DNA from: Sulfobacillus thermotolerans | GTDB lineage: Bacteria > Bacillota > Sulfobacillia > Sulfobacillales > Sulfobacillaceae | Length of the DNA stretch: 64,000 nucleotides | Direction of reading: 5' to 3' | NCBI GenBank assembly: GCA_002951815.1 | Contig: CP019454.1 | Coordinates: 62,001-126,000 of the forward strand | Shown here: one piece after another, positions 44,717 through 54,126 of the stretch | Layout of the letters: each line of letters opens with the position of its first letter | How positions within the stretch are numbered: the stretch's first letter is position 1 | Position numbers and translations under genes: made by a program | Notes under the pieces: model-generated | Told to the model about the DNA's origin: nothing | The model's database searches: none | Seen by the model: the letters and a program-made list of their open reading frames with translations, nothing else

Positions 44717-45607
44717 ATGACCAGCCAAGAAGCCCAAGCCCTTGTGGATCAAGGGATTCAGCAACTCACCGAAAACCCCGATCAATGGAAACAATGGGCG
44801 GATACGATGGCCCAGTTTCCCAAATATAGTCCCGGCAATGCGCTCCTCATCATGCAACAACGCCCGGACGCGACGCTCGTGATGGGCTACCGGGCGTGGC
44901 AAACCCTCGACCGTCACGTGATGAGAGGGGAACACGGGATCACAATTATTGCCCCCATGCTCCGCCGCGTGACCGACGAGGACGCGCCGGAGCCTTCCTC
45001 CGTGCCGTCCGCCTCCCAGCGCGTCATTGCCGGCTTCAAAGCGGCGACGGTCTTTGACATCAGCCAAACCGATGGCAAAGCGCTGGACGTGCCGCGTCCG
45101 CAGGAGCTCCGGGGTGAGGCGATGCGGGAACTCTTGAACCACGTCATCCAAAACGCCATTCCCGTGCCGGTACGGTTTGGGGCCATGCCCGGCGGCGCTT
45201 ACGGGGTGTGGGAACCCGCCAAGGGGCAGATTACGATCCGCTCGGATATTGAGCCGAACCACCAGTTCAAAACCCTGCTCCACGAATGGAGTCATGCTAT
45301 CGGGGTGCCCGATGCATCATCCTTCCCTGACATTCACCGTGGCACCGAAGAAGTCACCGCCGAAACTACGGCCTACGTCACGGCCAAACTCCTGGGCCTC
45401 GACACGTCGGACTACAGTACCGCCTATGTCGGGCATTGGAGCCACGGCGATCCTCAGCAGGTCATCGCCGTGACCCAAGCGGTGGGCCAACGGGTGCATC
45501 AGATTGTGCAAACGTTGGAAGCTGCCGCGTCGCATGACCCGGTGATTGCCCAGACGATTGCGCCGTGGAGCGCACAAGCGCAACGACAAGAGACGTTCAC
45601 GCGGTAA
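44717..45607 (+). CDS. ArdC-like antirestriction protein
   Basis: The 296-residue protein follows TAGGAGGTG. The N-terminal ~130 residues match the ArdC single-strand DNA-binding domain (YSPGNALLIMQQRPDATLVM and the GYRAWQTLDRHVMRGEHGI segment). The C-terminal part is a zinc metallopeptidase-like domain with HEWSHAIG near residue 190 and a downstream Glu in EEVTAETTAY. ArdC proteins enter recipient cells with transferred DNA and protect it from restriction. This is consistent with the conjugative neighbours. Confidence 0.85.
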   Translation: MTSQEAQALVDQGIQQLTENPDQWKQWADTMAQFPKYSPGNALLIMQQRPDATLVMGYRAWQTLDRHVMRGEHGITIIAPMLRRVTDEDAPEPSSVPSASQRVIAGFKAATVFDISQTDGKALDVPRPQELRGEAMRELLNHVIQNAIPVPVRFGAMPGGAYGVWEPAKGQITIRSDIEPNHQFKTLLHEWSHAIGVPDASSFPDIHRGTEEVTAETTAYVTAKLLGLDTSDYSTAYVGHWSHGDPQQVIAVTQAVGQRVHQIVQTLEAAASHDPVIAQTIAPWSAQAQRQETFTR

Positions 45608-45686
45608 GCAGACCACGGCTCTGGACCTGCGACCTCTACCAGAGCCGAACGTGTGGGAGGTCAAAAAATCCTAAGGAGGACTTGCT

Positions 45687-45977
45687 ATGTTTGGTACATT
45701 GCATCACGTTTACATGGCGGCAGCCCCCAACATCGCGAACACCGCGGCCGGGAAGGATATTTCGTCGCTCATCACAAGCACGGGCACGTGGATTGCGGGG
45801 CTTGGGATTCCCGCCGGGGGCCTGATGGTCGCATATCACGCGATTATGCGCAATATGTCCGGGGGCGATGCTCAAACCGACGCTCACCATTTAAGCGCAA
45901 TGAAAAAAGTCCTCGTCGGGACGATTATTGTGGCCGGGGCTGGCGGGATTGCCCACTTCGCCGGCGGCCTGTTTTAA
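45687..45977 (+). CDS. VirB2/TrbC-like two-helix membrane protein
   Basis: The 96-residue protein starts at ATG 45687 behind AAGGAGG. It has two hydrophobic helices (ITSTGTWIAGLGIPAGGLMV and VLVGTIIVAGAGGIAHFAGG) separated by a basic loop, the layout of VirB2/TrbC conjugative subunits. It directly precedes the VirB6-like gene. No cleavable signal is clear. Confidence 0.55.
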   Translation: MFGTLHHVYMAAAPNIANTAAGKDISSLITSTGTWIAGLGIPAGGLMVAYHAIMRNMSGGDAQTDAHHLSAMKKVLVGTIIVAGAGGIAHFAGGLF

Positions 45978-46049
45978 GCCACAGCGACACCGCGAGGCAG
46001 GACGCCCTGTCTCGCGGGTGTCTGATGACAGGGAGACAAGGAGGAGCCG

Positions 46050-47033
46050 ATGAATCACCTCATCTTTGGGGGCATTGATTATGTGGTGAACGAGATCGTG
46101 CAGTGGATCATTTGGGCCGTCGGCTGGATCGCCGTGGGCATTGGACATTTGGCCTTGCTCCAATCGCACTTGCCGTGGGTCCGCAACATGCGGACCGATA
46201 CCGACGCGGTCGCGGTCGCACTGCTGGGCGTGTATGCGGCGTATAAAGCGTTTCATGCCTATATTGCCTGGAACGAAGGAACCGCGGACCCCGATGGGTC
46301 GGTGTTCGTCAAGAGCCTGCTGCGCACCCTGATCTATATCGCGATCAGCGGCACGTTGGCGATTGCGGTGTTTAACTGGGGCCTCGCGTTCTCGGCCTAT
46401 CTCACCAGCACCACGATGCTCCATGCCGCGCAATCTTTCCATGGCGTGCTCGGCAATATTCTTGCCTTGCCGGGTGCGCTCATTGGCGCGCAATTGGCCT
46501 TTGACCTGGCGGTCTTAGGCGGAGTCGTGCTGTTGGTCATTGTGAGTGTGCAAGTCGCCATTCGGGCCGCGGAACTCGCGGTTTACGTGGTCGCCGCGCC
46601 GTTGGTGGCGTTGGGCCAGATGAACCCCGACGGCGGCACCTGGTCGAGTTGGTGGACGAATCTCGTGATTTTGAGCCTCTCGCAAGCGGTGCAGATGTTG
46701 TGTTTTGTGGGCATGGTGGAGAGTACCCAAGTCTTAACGACCCCCGCTGACACCCGGTGGCTCCAGACGTTGCTCGTTCACGCGCCGGTGGCCGCTCCGG
46801 TGGTCATGCAAGGGGATATCCTGATGGCGGCGGTAAATATTATTTTTACCGTGCTGTTGATGATCGGCTGGCTCGTCGTAGCCGTGCGCGGGCCGCATCT
46901 GCTCAAGCAATGGGCGTACCACAGTGGCGTGGGTGGGGGGATGATGTATGTTGGAACCAGCGTGGGGCGGGCCATGGGACAACAAGCCGGAGCCACAATG
47001 GGGGGGCGGATTGGAGCGTTTTTCAAACCCTAA
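46050..47033 (+). CDS. VirB6/TrbL-like polytopic channel protein
   Basis: The 327-residue protein follows CAAGGAGG. Seven or eight membrane segments with a large central hydrophobic block (residues ~95-220) and a Gly/Met-rich C terminus match the VirB6/TrbL class of inner-membrane channel components. The segment APLVALGQMNPDGGTWSSWW resembles this class in Gram-positive systems. It is placed between the VirB2-like and VirB3-like genes. Confidence 0.7.
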   Translation: MNHLIFGGIDYVVNEIVQWIIWAVGWIAVGIGHLALLQSHLPWVRNMRTDTDAVAVALLGVYAAYKAFHAYIAWNEGTADPDGSVFVKSLLRTLIYIAISGTLAIAVFNWGLAFSAYLTSTTMLHAAQSFHGVLGNILALPGALIGAQLAFDLAVLGGVVLLVIVSVQVAIRAAELAVYVVAAPLVALGQMNPDGGTWSSWWTNLVILSLSQAVQMLCFVGMVESTQVLTTPADTRWLQTLLVHAPVAAPVVMQGDILMAAVNIIFTVLLMIGWLVVAVRGPHLLKQWAYHSGVGGGMMYVGTSVGRAMGQQAGATMGGRIGAFFKP

Positions 47034-47059
47034 CACGCTAAAAGGGAGGAAGGATTTGC

Positions 47060-47377
47060 ATGGCGAAAGCACCCGATATGGTGGTTGATGATAGGATGAA
47101 GCCGATTCGTGAGTACTGCACGTGCCCCGCATGCCAAGTGGTGTGGGCGCATAAGGAGTGGGGCACCTACCGCGATAATGAACGGGAGGCGAAACGCCGC
47201 TATGGTGGACGGATCACCTGCCCGGAGTGCGGAGCCATCAGTGAACCGGCCACCAAAGAAAACGCGAAGTGGTGGCGACGGATGTTTACAAATTGGCGGG
47301 TACTGGTGAAGGAGTCGGTGAAGACGCCTGACCCCTTCACCGCGCACCCACACCGGGACGAAGGACGGGATCGCTAA
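47060..47377 (+). CDS. Small zinc-ribbon-like protein
   Basis: The 105-residue protein follows GGGAGGAAGG. Two Cys clusters, CTCPAC near residue 21 and CPEC near residue 54, suggest a zinc ribbon. The C terminus is basic. The stop overlaps the start of the PrgI-like gene (TAATG). It lies inside the secretion operon but no transfer protein of this type is recognised. Confidence 0.5.
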   Translation: MAKAPDMVVDDRMKPIREYCTCPACQVVWAHKEWGTYRDNEREAKRRYGGRITCPECGAISEPATKENAKWWRRMFTNWRVLVKESVKTPDPFTAHPHRDEGRDR

Positions 47378-47712
47378 TGGCGCGGTATCTGATTCCGAAA
47401 CCCATCGCCAAAAAATATGAACTGTTCCCCGGGTCGGGTTGGGGTCTGACCGAAGCGGGGATTGTCGTCGCGGGCCTCGGCATCGCGGCCGCCGTTTTTC
47501 TCGCGTTCACGCTAATCGGCATCCCTGTGGCCGTGCGGTTGCTGGGGGCCGTCATCATCGCGGCCAGTGGCGTCGGCATTGCCTATCCGCCTCCACTGGG
47601 CGAGCCGTTTTTTCGCGTGGGCCAGCGCTGGTGGCAGTACCAGCATCACCCGCATCGGTATCTCTATGATGTCACGCAATCGGATTGGCCGGACAATCTG
47701 AACCCGCAGTAA
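47377..47712 (+). CDS. PrgI/VirB3-like membrane protein
   Basis: The 111-residue protein starts on the overlapping ATG. It has an N-terminal ELFPGSGWGLTEAG segment, then two hydrophobic helices and the tail FRVGQRWWQYQHHPHRYLYD. This matches the small PrgI family in Gram-positive type IV secretion loci, the equivalent of VirB3, usually encoded just before VirB4. VirB4 follows here after a terminator. Confidence 0.7.
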   Translation: MARYLIPKPIAKKYELFPGSGWGLTEAGIVVAGLGIAAAVFLAFTLIGIPVAVRLLGAVIIAASGVGIAYPPPLGEPFFRVGQRWWQYQHHPHRYLYDVTQSDWPDNLNPQ

Positions 47713-47722
47713 CGCTGGCACG

Positions 47723-47752
47723 AAAAGCCCCTCGTGATGAGGGGCTTTTTTT
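47723..47752 (+). terminator. Rho-independent terminator
   Basis: AAAAGCCCCTC and GAGGGGCTTTT form an 11-bp stem with a five-base loop, continuing into T7. It sits between the PrgI-like and VirB4 genes. Confidence 0.85.
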
Positions 47753-47776
47753 ATTGGATGAAAGGAGGTTTTACCT

Positions 47777-48436
47777 GTGCCAAAAATGGGCTTTCCTAAA
47801 GCCATAAAGCAAGGCAGAAAGACGGTGGCCCCGGTGCCGACTCCGGCCCAACTGACCGCCCAATCGTGGCTACCCATTCAGGATCTGCATGACGGCTGCC
47901 TGATCCGGACTGATGGGGGCGTGGTGGCGGGGGTACAAATTGCCCCATTTTCGCTGGCCTTAAAATCCGAACGGGAACAAGAGAGCGCTATTCGCGGCTT
48001 TCAAGCGATGCTCAGTGGGCTGAGCGTCCCGTGGGAACTCGTGTCGCTGTACCGCCCGACCGACTTGGATAGCTATCTCGCGGCGCTGGATAACCGGACG
48101 GCTGACGCCTCGGGTCCGCGCCGTCACATTTTACACGAATATGCCCGGTGGGTCCGCACCACCATTCAAAGCGGGGAGAGCGTGGAACGGCGGTATTATT
48201 TGTTGTTGACCCGCACCGGGAAAGATGCCGTCGCGGAACATCAGCAAACTTTGCGGAGCCTGGTCGAAGATGCGGGCCGCATTCGCGGGTTTCGTGTCGA
48301 TATTTTGACGGATGCTTTGTGGCGTGAACTCCTGTTTTTACTCTTTCACGCCGCCCAAGCATCGGTCGAAGCCGTCCCCGAGGATGGCTTTCGTCCGACA
48401 CCCTTGTACCGAAGAAAGGAGAACACGCATGGCTAA
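47777..48436 (+). CDS. VirB4 N-terminal domain as a separate gene
   Basis: The 219-residue protein starts at GTG 47777 behind AAAGGAGG. LPIQDLHDGCLIRTDGGVVA and the following EREQESAIRGFQAMLSGLSV match the N-terminal domain of VirB4/TrsE-like ATPases, but no P-loop is present. The ATPase half is the next gene, which overlaps by eight bases. A split VirB4 is a natural arrangement in some Gram-positive loci. Confidence 0.65.
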   Translation: MPKMGFPKAIKQGRKTVAPVPTPAQLTAQSWLPIQDLHDGCLIRTDGGVVAGVQIAPFSLALKSEREQESAIRGFQAMLSGLSVPWELVSLYRPTDLDSYLAALDNRTADASGPRRHILHEYARWVRTTIQSGESVERRYYLLLTRTGKDAVAEHQQTLRSLVEDAGRIRGFRVDILTDALWRELLFLLFHAAQASVEAVPEDGFRPTPLYRRKENTHG

Positions 48437-50216
48437 ACCCCCTTCTACTTCCCTGTCGATGACCAATGCCCTTGCGAATCTTTTTGCCCCCGATGCCTTG
48501 GACTTTGGCCCGCGCGATTTGTGGGCGGGCACTGAATGGCGCCGGGTGTATCAGGTGATCGCGTTTCCGCCCGACGTGGGCGACGGCTGGCTGACGCAAG
48601 CGGCGAACATCCCCGGGGTCACCATGGCGCTCCATGGCGTACCCGAAGATGCGTATCAACTCACCCAAGCGTTGAACCGCCGCATTGGGGCGATTCAAGG
48701 CCAGTTGGCCTTGGGCAAAAATGCCGCCTTGTCCGAACAACGCCTGACGCACGAACTCGAAGACGCGCTGGCACTCATGCAGCAGATTGATGCCGAACAG
48801 CAGCCCGTCTTTCAGACGGGCTTGTTCTTTGTGGTGTCCGCCCCCGATGCCGAAACGGGCGGACGCCGCGCCAAACGGCTCGAAGGCTTCTTAGCTGCGC
48901 AAGGGATGCGGGCCCGCCCCTTGCTCTTTCGCCAACACGAGGGGTTGCTGGCTGCCGCCCCCTTTGGGGTGTGGCCGGTGGCTTTACGCAGCGCACAAGA
49001 ATGGCCGGCCGCGACCGTCGCGGCGAGTTGGCCCTTTGGAGGTGGGGGCATTAACCACGGTCATGGCATTCTGCTGGGGCATGACACGGATGGAGGCCTC
49101 GTGCTCTTTGACCGCTGGAATCCTCCGGCGGACGCGGGGATCACCAACAAAAACTTTACCATCATGGCGCAACCCGGGGGCGGTAAATCTCATGCCACCA
49201 AACTCATGATGCTCCGCGAGTGGGCGCTGGGGGCCAAAGTGTTTGTGCTCGACCCCGAACGGGAATATCGGCCTTTAGTCAAGGCTACGGGCGGGGTGAG
49301 CCTCAATGCGGCCGGGGGCGGCACCCGGATTAATCCCTTGCAACCGCCCACATGGGTTGATTTCGACGAGGATACCGAGACCTCAGGGAGTGGACTGGGC
49401 ACCCATATCCAGCGAGTGCTGGACTTTTTCAAGACGTACCTGCCCCAAATCACCCCGATGCAACGCGCTTTACTCGAACATGCAGTGGAAGCTGTCTACC
49501 GCGCTAAAGGTGTGACGACGACAGATGACCCCCTCACCTGGCAATCGCGCACCGCCGACCAATGGCCGCACGTCGGGGACGTGTATCGCTATTGCCAAGC
49601 CCAACCCGGCGAAGACTGGGAGATTCTCACGGCGCTCTTGCGCACCGTAGGGGAAGGGGTCTTAGCGGACCTTTGGGCTGGGCCTTCCACAGTCCCGCCC
49701 ACCCAAAACGCCGATTTTGTGGTGCTGGATATTCACGATCTCCAGGATGCGCCCGATAACGTCAGACGCGCCCAATACTTAAACATCCTCGGATATCTCT
49801 GGGACTTGGTGCGGGCAGACCGGAGCGAACGCAAGCTCTTGGTGGTGGACGAAGCCTGGATGCTCATTGACCCCCAAGCCCCCGAAGCCTTGCGCTTTAT
49901 GAAGGCGCTCTCCAAGCGCATTCGCAAGTACGGGGGGAGTTTGATGGTGGTCACCCAAAACGTGGTGGACTTTCTCGCGGAGGCCGTCGCGGGCGATGGC
50001 GAACAAGTGCTCACCAATGCGGCGTTGACGCTGTTGCTCCGGCAGGGAGGAAAGGACTTACAGGCCCTCACGGACCTCTTTTCCCTCTCCGATGCGGAAC
50101 AAGACAAGCTCACGAATGCCCGCGTCGGGGAAGGATTGTTGATTGCCGGCAACCAACGGGCGTGGGTCACCGTGGACACGGCTCCGCATGAAGCCGCGCT
50201 GATGTATGGGCGATAA
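48429..50216 (+). CDS. VirB4-family conjugation ATPase
   Basis: The 595-residue protein starts at ATG 48429 after AAAGGAG. Walker A QPGGGKSHATKLM is near residue 247, the following VFVLDPEREYRPL is typical of VirB4, and Walker B KLLVVDEAWMLI is near 470. The Q motif is VVTQNVVDFL. It powers assembly and transport through the conjugation channel. Its N-terminal domain is provided by the preceding overlapping gene. Confidence 0.9.
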   Translation: MAKPPSTSLSMTNALANLFAPDALDFGPRDLWAGTEWRRVYQVIAFPPDVGDGWLTQAANIPGVTMALHGVPEDAYQLTQALNRRIGAIQGQLALGKNAALSEQRLTHELEDALALMQQIDAEQQPVFQTGLFFVVSAPDAETGGRRAKRLEGFLAAQGMRARPLLFRQHEGLLAAAPFGVWPVALRSAQEWPAATVAASWPFGGGGINHGHGILLGHDTDGGLVLFDRWNPPADAGITNKNFTIMAQPGGGKSHATKLMMLREWALGAKVFVLDPEREYRPLVKATGGVSLNAAGGGTRINPLQPPTWVDFDEDTETSGSGLGTHIQRVLDFFKTYLPQITPMQRALLEHAVEAVYRAKGVTTTDDPLTWQSRTADQWPHVGDVYRYCQAQPGEDWEILTALLRTVGEGVLADLWAGPSTVPPTQNADFVVLDIHDLQDAPDNVRRAQYLNILGYLWDLVRADRSERKLLVVDEAWMLIDPQAPEALRFMKALSKRIRKYGGSLMVVTQNVVDFLAEAVAGDGEQVLTNAALTLLLRQGGKDLQALTDLFSLSDAEQDKLTNARVGEGLLIAGNQRAWVTVDTAPHEAALMYGR

Positions 50217-50242
50217 CGAATAGACTCTCAGCGAGAAGAAAA

Positions 50243-50270
50243 GGCCGTCTCCGGTGCATGGGAGGCGGCC
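50243..50270 (+). terminator. Rho-independent terminator after VirB4
   Basis: GGCCGTCTCC (50243-50252) pairs with GGGAGGCGGCC (50260-50270), with one mismatch, followed by TTTGG. Confidence 0.6.
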
Positions 50271-50296
50271 TTTGGTATGGAAGGGAGGCTCAGAGT

Positions 50297-52018
50297 GTGA
50301 CAGAAGACCGGAATCGGGGCGAAGACTGGCTCCGCTGGGGCGCGCAGGTCGGCACCCAGCGGGCGATCGGGGGGCTCGTGGGCGGCGGCTTGGCGGTCAT
50401 CGCGCCGTTTGGGCTGATCCTCATGGCGGTTATCGCCGGGGTAACACTGCTCGCCGGGGCCGGCGATTGGCTGTCAAGCTTTTTCGGCCCGCATCCCCCG
50501 GCGATTGCCACGGACGCCAGCCGTCCCGCCGAATGGCTGACACCCATCACGCGACAGGCCGTGACGCTCGGTATCCCCAATAGTCTGGTGTTGGCCGTGA
50601 TCAACCAAGCGTCGGACGGCCAAGTCTATGGCGACCGGTGGTATTGCTCCAACGGACACACGACCGGGGAAGCGTGTCACACGGCGTACCATAAAGGAAT
50701 GCTCGGCATCGGTCCGCAAGGCGTGCATCATGTGGGTATTGGCTATAGCCTGATGGGTCTCAACGGCAAAGATGTCCCGATCCCCACGGGCGACCATCAC
50801 AACATCGCGTGGAATCTCCACACGGGCGTGTCGCTGTTAGCGGGCATCCTGAACGGAGCGGCCTATTGGCAACCCGCGTTGACCACGTTTCATGCCCGCT
50901 TTCAAGTGCCACCACACTGGCAGGGAACCGAAAACTACGCGGCAACCATTGAAGGCGACCTCGGCAGTTATGAAACCGTGTCGGTCAATGGCGGACCGCC
51001 CCAGAAGCAAGACGTGGTGCAAGGGCTATATGATAGCGGACCGGACCTTGGCGCATGGGCCTTAGCGAATTGGAGCCATAAAACCGGGCAGTGGGACGAC
51101 CCACAAAACCTACCCGAGTGGGTGTTTGTCGTCGGAGCCGCACCGACGGGGCCTTTGTGGGCGCATCCATGGGTGCCCAAAACCGTACAGGTCATCCCGC
51201 CGCCGCCACACAGCGCGGGGCCTGCGACTATTACCACCACCCGCTATTATCTTTGGGGGCACACCATGGTGTCTCCTGTGTCGGTGGTCGGCACGTTGAA
51301 GGACGGCCGCCAAGTACCCTTCGACTTATCCACCGAGAATCCCGCAATTCCCGTGTGGACAGACGGCACCGTATTTGGGGCCCAAGTCCCGTTGACGGGT
51401 CCAAACGCCCTCACCCGCATCACGGCGACGTGGCCGAATCCATTGGGACACAATACCACGACCGAGACCATTCCATGGCCGGAACAGCCGAGTGGGGCGG
51501 TATCCGCCGTGGGCCACGTGGCGGATACCGAGACCGTGGCCCAATGGTGGCCGGACATTTTGGTGGCGAGTCAGCGGACAGGCGTTCCGGCTCCATGGAT
51601 TGCGGCGGAGATGGCCAACGAAAGCGGAGGTAATGCCGCTGACGCGGGCCCCAACGGCCTTGCCGGGGCCTATGGCCTGATGCAACTCATCCCGTCGACC
51701 GCACGGGCTTTACCCGGCTGGTATCCCGGAGCGCGGCAAAACGCGCAAGAAAATCTGATACTGGGAGCCGAATTGCTGGACGAGAACTACCGCCAATTCG
51801 GCTCCTGGCGGATTGCGAGTGCCGCCTACTACGGAGGCCCAGGGAGTGTCGAAAACGATGGCGTGCATGGCGCAATGCCGTGGAGGCAAGCGGGACCGCT
51901 ACTGGATACCATCCCTTTTGCGTCGGCGGGCAATAATCTTACGATGGAACAATATGCCAATAATATTGCCGCGACGAGTCGGGTGATCGCGCAATCCCAG
52001 AAAGGAGCCACATCATGA
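50297..52018 (+). CDS. VirB1-like lytic transglycosylase
   Basis: The 573-residue protein is read from GTG 50297, preceded by AGGGAGG. An N-terminal region has two hydrophobic helices (residues ~25-65) and a second transglycosylase-like half (NSLVLAVINQASDGQ, near residue 95). The C-terminal SLT domain starts VPAPWIAAEMANESGGN near residue 430, with the catalytic Glu in ESGGN, then GAYGLMQLIPSTA and AAYYGGPGSV. It opens peptidoglycan for the secretion channel, as VirB1 does. The order VirB4 then VirB1-like is typical of Gram-positive elements. Confidence 0.82.
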   Translation: MTEDRNRGEDWLRWGAQVGTQRAIGGLVGGGLAVIAPFGLILMAVIAGVTLLAGAGDWLSSFFGPHPPAIATDASRPAEWLTPITRQAVTLGIPNSLVLAVINQASDGQVYGDRWYCSNGHTTGEACHTAYHKGMLGIGPQGVHHVGIGYSLMGLNGKDVPIPTGDHHNIAWNLHTGVSLLAGILNGAAYWQPALTTFHARFQVPPHWQGTENYAATIEGDLGSYETVSVNGGPPQKQDVVQGLYDSGPDLGAWALANWSHKTGQWDDPQNLPEWVFVVGAAPTGPLWAHPWVPKTVQVIPPPPHSAGPATITTTRYYLWGHTMVSPVSVVGTLKDGRQVPFDLSTENPAIPVWTDGTVFGAQVPLTGPNALTRITATWPNPLGHNTTTETIPWPEQPSGAVSAVGHVADTETVAQWWPDILVASQRTGVPAPWIAAEMANESGGNAADAGPNGLAGAYGLMQLIPSTARALPGWYPGARQNAQENLILGAELLDENYRQFGSWRIASAAYYGGPGSVENDGVHGAMPWRQAGPLLDTIPFASAGNNLTMEQYANNIAATSRVIAQSQKGATS

Positions 52019-52046
52019 CGAATCTTGCCACCGGAGGGCGCACGAC

Positions 52047-52844
52047 ATGACGATGAATAAAAAGGTCGTGATCGGAATCGGCGTTGTGGTTGTGGGCGTG
52101 GGGGCCGGGGTGGTGTTAGGACCGGCCCGACCTCAGGCCCACCCGCTTGCGGGAAAGCCCGTGTCCCACCAAAAAGCGACGCCGAAAAAGATTCTGACGA
52201 AGGAAGACAAGCGGGTGTCCACTAAAAAGGCCACAATGTCGCCGCCCAAGACCCCGGTTATTCCCAGTGCCGAGCAGTCGAGCGGGACCAGTGCCCAAGC
52301 CAGTCTCGCGGCGATCACACAAAAAGAAGGCGTGGCAACGCCCAGCGGACCGATTGACGTCGTAGCAAATCTCGCCAATCCCACCCAAACGTGGGCCTTT
52401 GCGACCGAAGCGGCGCATAGCGCATCCACGGGCTATACCCTCTGGTTCGGGGAACAGGATACACCCCACGGCCCGTGGGCATGGATTCCCAGTACGTTGC
52501 CGGGCGCGTTATCCTCCAAACTGCCGCCAGCGGTCTACAGTGCGCTCCAGTGGGCTTGGGACTTGAATCAAGGCCAGCCGGGGCCGACGCTGTTCGGTAC
52601 GGTGTCCTGGAATGGCATTACCGGACACGTGGGCCTACCGGAGGGCTGGACAGCGCAAGAAAGCGAGGGGCAACTCACGATCACTACGTGGGCTCCGAGC
52701 TACACGGGGACGTATGCGGGCTTTTATGGTGTGCAGTCGGCCTGGCATGCCAACACCATGGCGGCCGGGAAGAGGGGGCTTTCCATGATTGTCCCGGGCG
52801 GTGCCGAATCCCTTGACCAACTGGTATCCCATGCCAATCTTTAA
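52047..52844 (+). CDS. Membrane-anchored exported protein of unknown function
   Basis: The 265-residue protein starts at ATG 52047 after GGAGGG. An 11-codon ORF upstream (ATG 52015) ends on its ATG region, suggesting coupling. Residues ~6-24 are a signal or anchor (VVIGIGVVVVGVGAGVVLG), then a Lys/Pro/Ser-rich spacer and a Trp-rich domain (WAFATEAAHSASTGYTLWF). The last part resembles a secretion-channel wall protein only in position, so function is unknown. Confidence 0.5.
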   Translation: MTMNKKVVIGIGVVVVGVGAGVVLGPARPQAHPLAGKPVSHQKATPKKILTKEDKRVSTKKATMSPPKTPVIPSAEQSSGTSAQASLAAITQKEGVATPSGPIDVVANLANPTQTWAFATEAAHSASTGYTLWFGEQDTPHGPWAWIPSTLPGALSSKLPPAVYSALQWAWDLNQGQPGPTLFGTVSWNGITGHVGLPEGWTAQESEGQLTITTWAPSYTGTYAGFYGVQSAWHANTMAAGKRGLSMIVPGGAESLDQLVSHANL

Positions 52845-52895
52845 AGCGGATCAACCAACGCCTGGAACCCTTACGCTAAGAGCGCTCGCAAACCC

Positions 52896-52926
52896 AACCC
52901 CTGCCTTTCCGGTGGGGGCTTTTTTT
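52896..52926 (+). terminator. Rho-independent terminator
   Basis: ACCCCTGCC and GGTGGGGG pair imperfectly around TTTCC, followed by seven Ts (GGGGGCTTTTTTT). Confidence 0.7.
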
Positions 52927-52951
52927 ATGCCTATAGATAGGAGGTGATTTT

Positions 52952-54073
52952 ATGGCAATCAATCCCCGTAATCCCGACTGGGAGCGGCAAGACGCGGTGT
53001 TACGATCCCTCAAGCTTAATGCAGTTATCCCAGCGTTGTGGCCCGAAGCGCAAGGACCGCACTCTGACGGCAGTGGGGTCATGCAGTGGCAATGGCCCGA
53101 TGGGCTCAAGGTGAACGTGTTACGCGACGAGACGGGGTTTGTCGCATGGGACCATCGCGACGGTGGGGGACGTGTCAATAGTCGCGGACCATCCAAAGGC
53201 ATGTATGCCGCCATGTTGGTGCAGGCGATCGAAGGCGGGCGTTTTCCCGACGCGATCCGGCGGTTGAAAGCAGCAGGAATGCTCGATGGGAGGTTTGTCG
53301 TCCAGCAACCCAAGCCGCAAACACAGGGAGAGAAAAAACGCGAGTTCGTTTGGCGCTACGACTACAGCAGGCCATTTCGCCCGGTTCGCGACTACCTCGT
53401 CGAACAACGGGGAATTCCAGAAAGCGTGGTCAAAACGGCGTGGGCGCAAAGACAAGTCGAAGTGGGTTTCGGTCCCACACAACGGCATTATATATTGTTT
53501 CCTTGTCGTGATTGGTCGATGACGGCCCCCATCGCCCAAGGGCCTGCTCCGACGGGAGCCCTCAAACGCTGGATGGAGTCCTACCCGCCCGATAATCCGG
53601 CTTACATGAAGATGGCGATGACGGGGACGGATAAAAAGGCGGGCTGGTGGCAGTTTGCTTTAGGCAACGTCCCGAAGGATATTGTGATTCTCACGGAACA
53701 ACCCATTGATGCGTTATCGGTGATGGCGGCGGCTCAGATGTTAGGCCGGGACAACGATATCGCCGTGGTCGGATTCGGGGGCCAAGGGGGGGTAACGGAA
53801 AAACTCGTGGGAATGGGGGCTCATGTTGTGATTGCTACGGACCATGATGCAGCGGGCTTGGGTTACGCGAACGAAATTGAGCGGATGGTGGGGACGCGCC
53901 GGGAGGGGCAAACCATGGCCCGCTGTTTGCCTCCCCCTGAGATGGATTGGAACGAGTGGTGGCAAGCAGATCCGCAGGCCGCGTCGCACGCCTTAGGTAA
54001 CACTTTACATCAAGTCCGGGGGAAACAACCCAATCCGTTTGAACGCATCCATGACTCCGCGTTAGAACGCTAA
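52952..54073 (+). CDS. Toprim-domain primase-like protein with PNPFE tail
   Basis: The 373-residue protein follows ATAGGAGGTGA. The N-terminal half resembles the DUF3991-type region of conjugative primases (VAWDHRDGGGRVNSRG). A Toprim domain follows, with Glu in VILTEQPIDALSVM near residue 247 and the DxD in VVIATDHDAAGLGYA near 295. The last residues are GKQPNPFERIHDSALER, the tail shared with two other proteins. It probably primes complementary strand synthesis in recipients. Conjugative primases are often transferred, so a common export tail would fit. Confidence 0.72.
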   Translation: MAINPRNPDWERQDAVLRSLKLNAVIPALWPEAQGPHSDGSGVMQWQWPDGLKVNVLRDETGFVAWDHRDGGGRVNSRGPSKGMYAAMLVQAIEGGRFPDAIRRLKAAGMLDGRFVVQQPKPQTQGEKKREFVWRYDYSRPFRPVRDYLVEQRGIPESVVKTAWAQRQVEVGFGPTQRHYILFPCRDWSMTAPIAQGPAPTGALKRWMESYPPDNPAYMKMAMTGTDKKAGWWQFALGNVPKDIVILTEQPIDALSVMAAAQMLGRDNDIAVVGFGGQGGVTEKLVGMGAHVVIATDHDAAGLGYANEIERMVGTRREGQTMARCLPPPEMDWNEWWQADPQAASHALGNTLHQVRGKQPNPFERIHDSALER

Positions 54074-54126
54074 TTAGCACGGCTTGACACCTATAGGACA
54101 AGTCGTGGAAAGGAGGATAGGATTCG

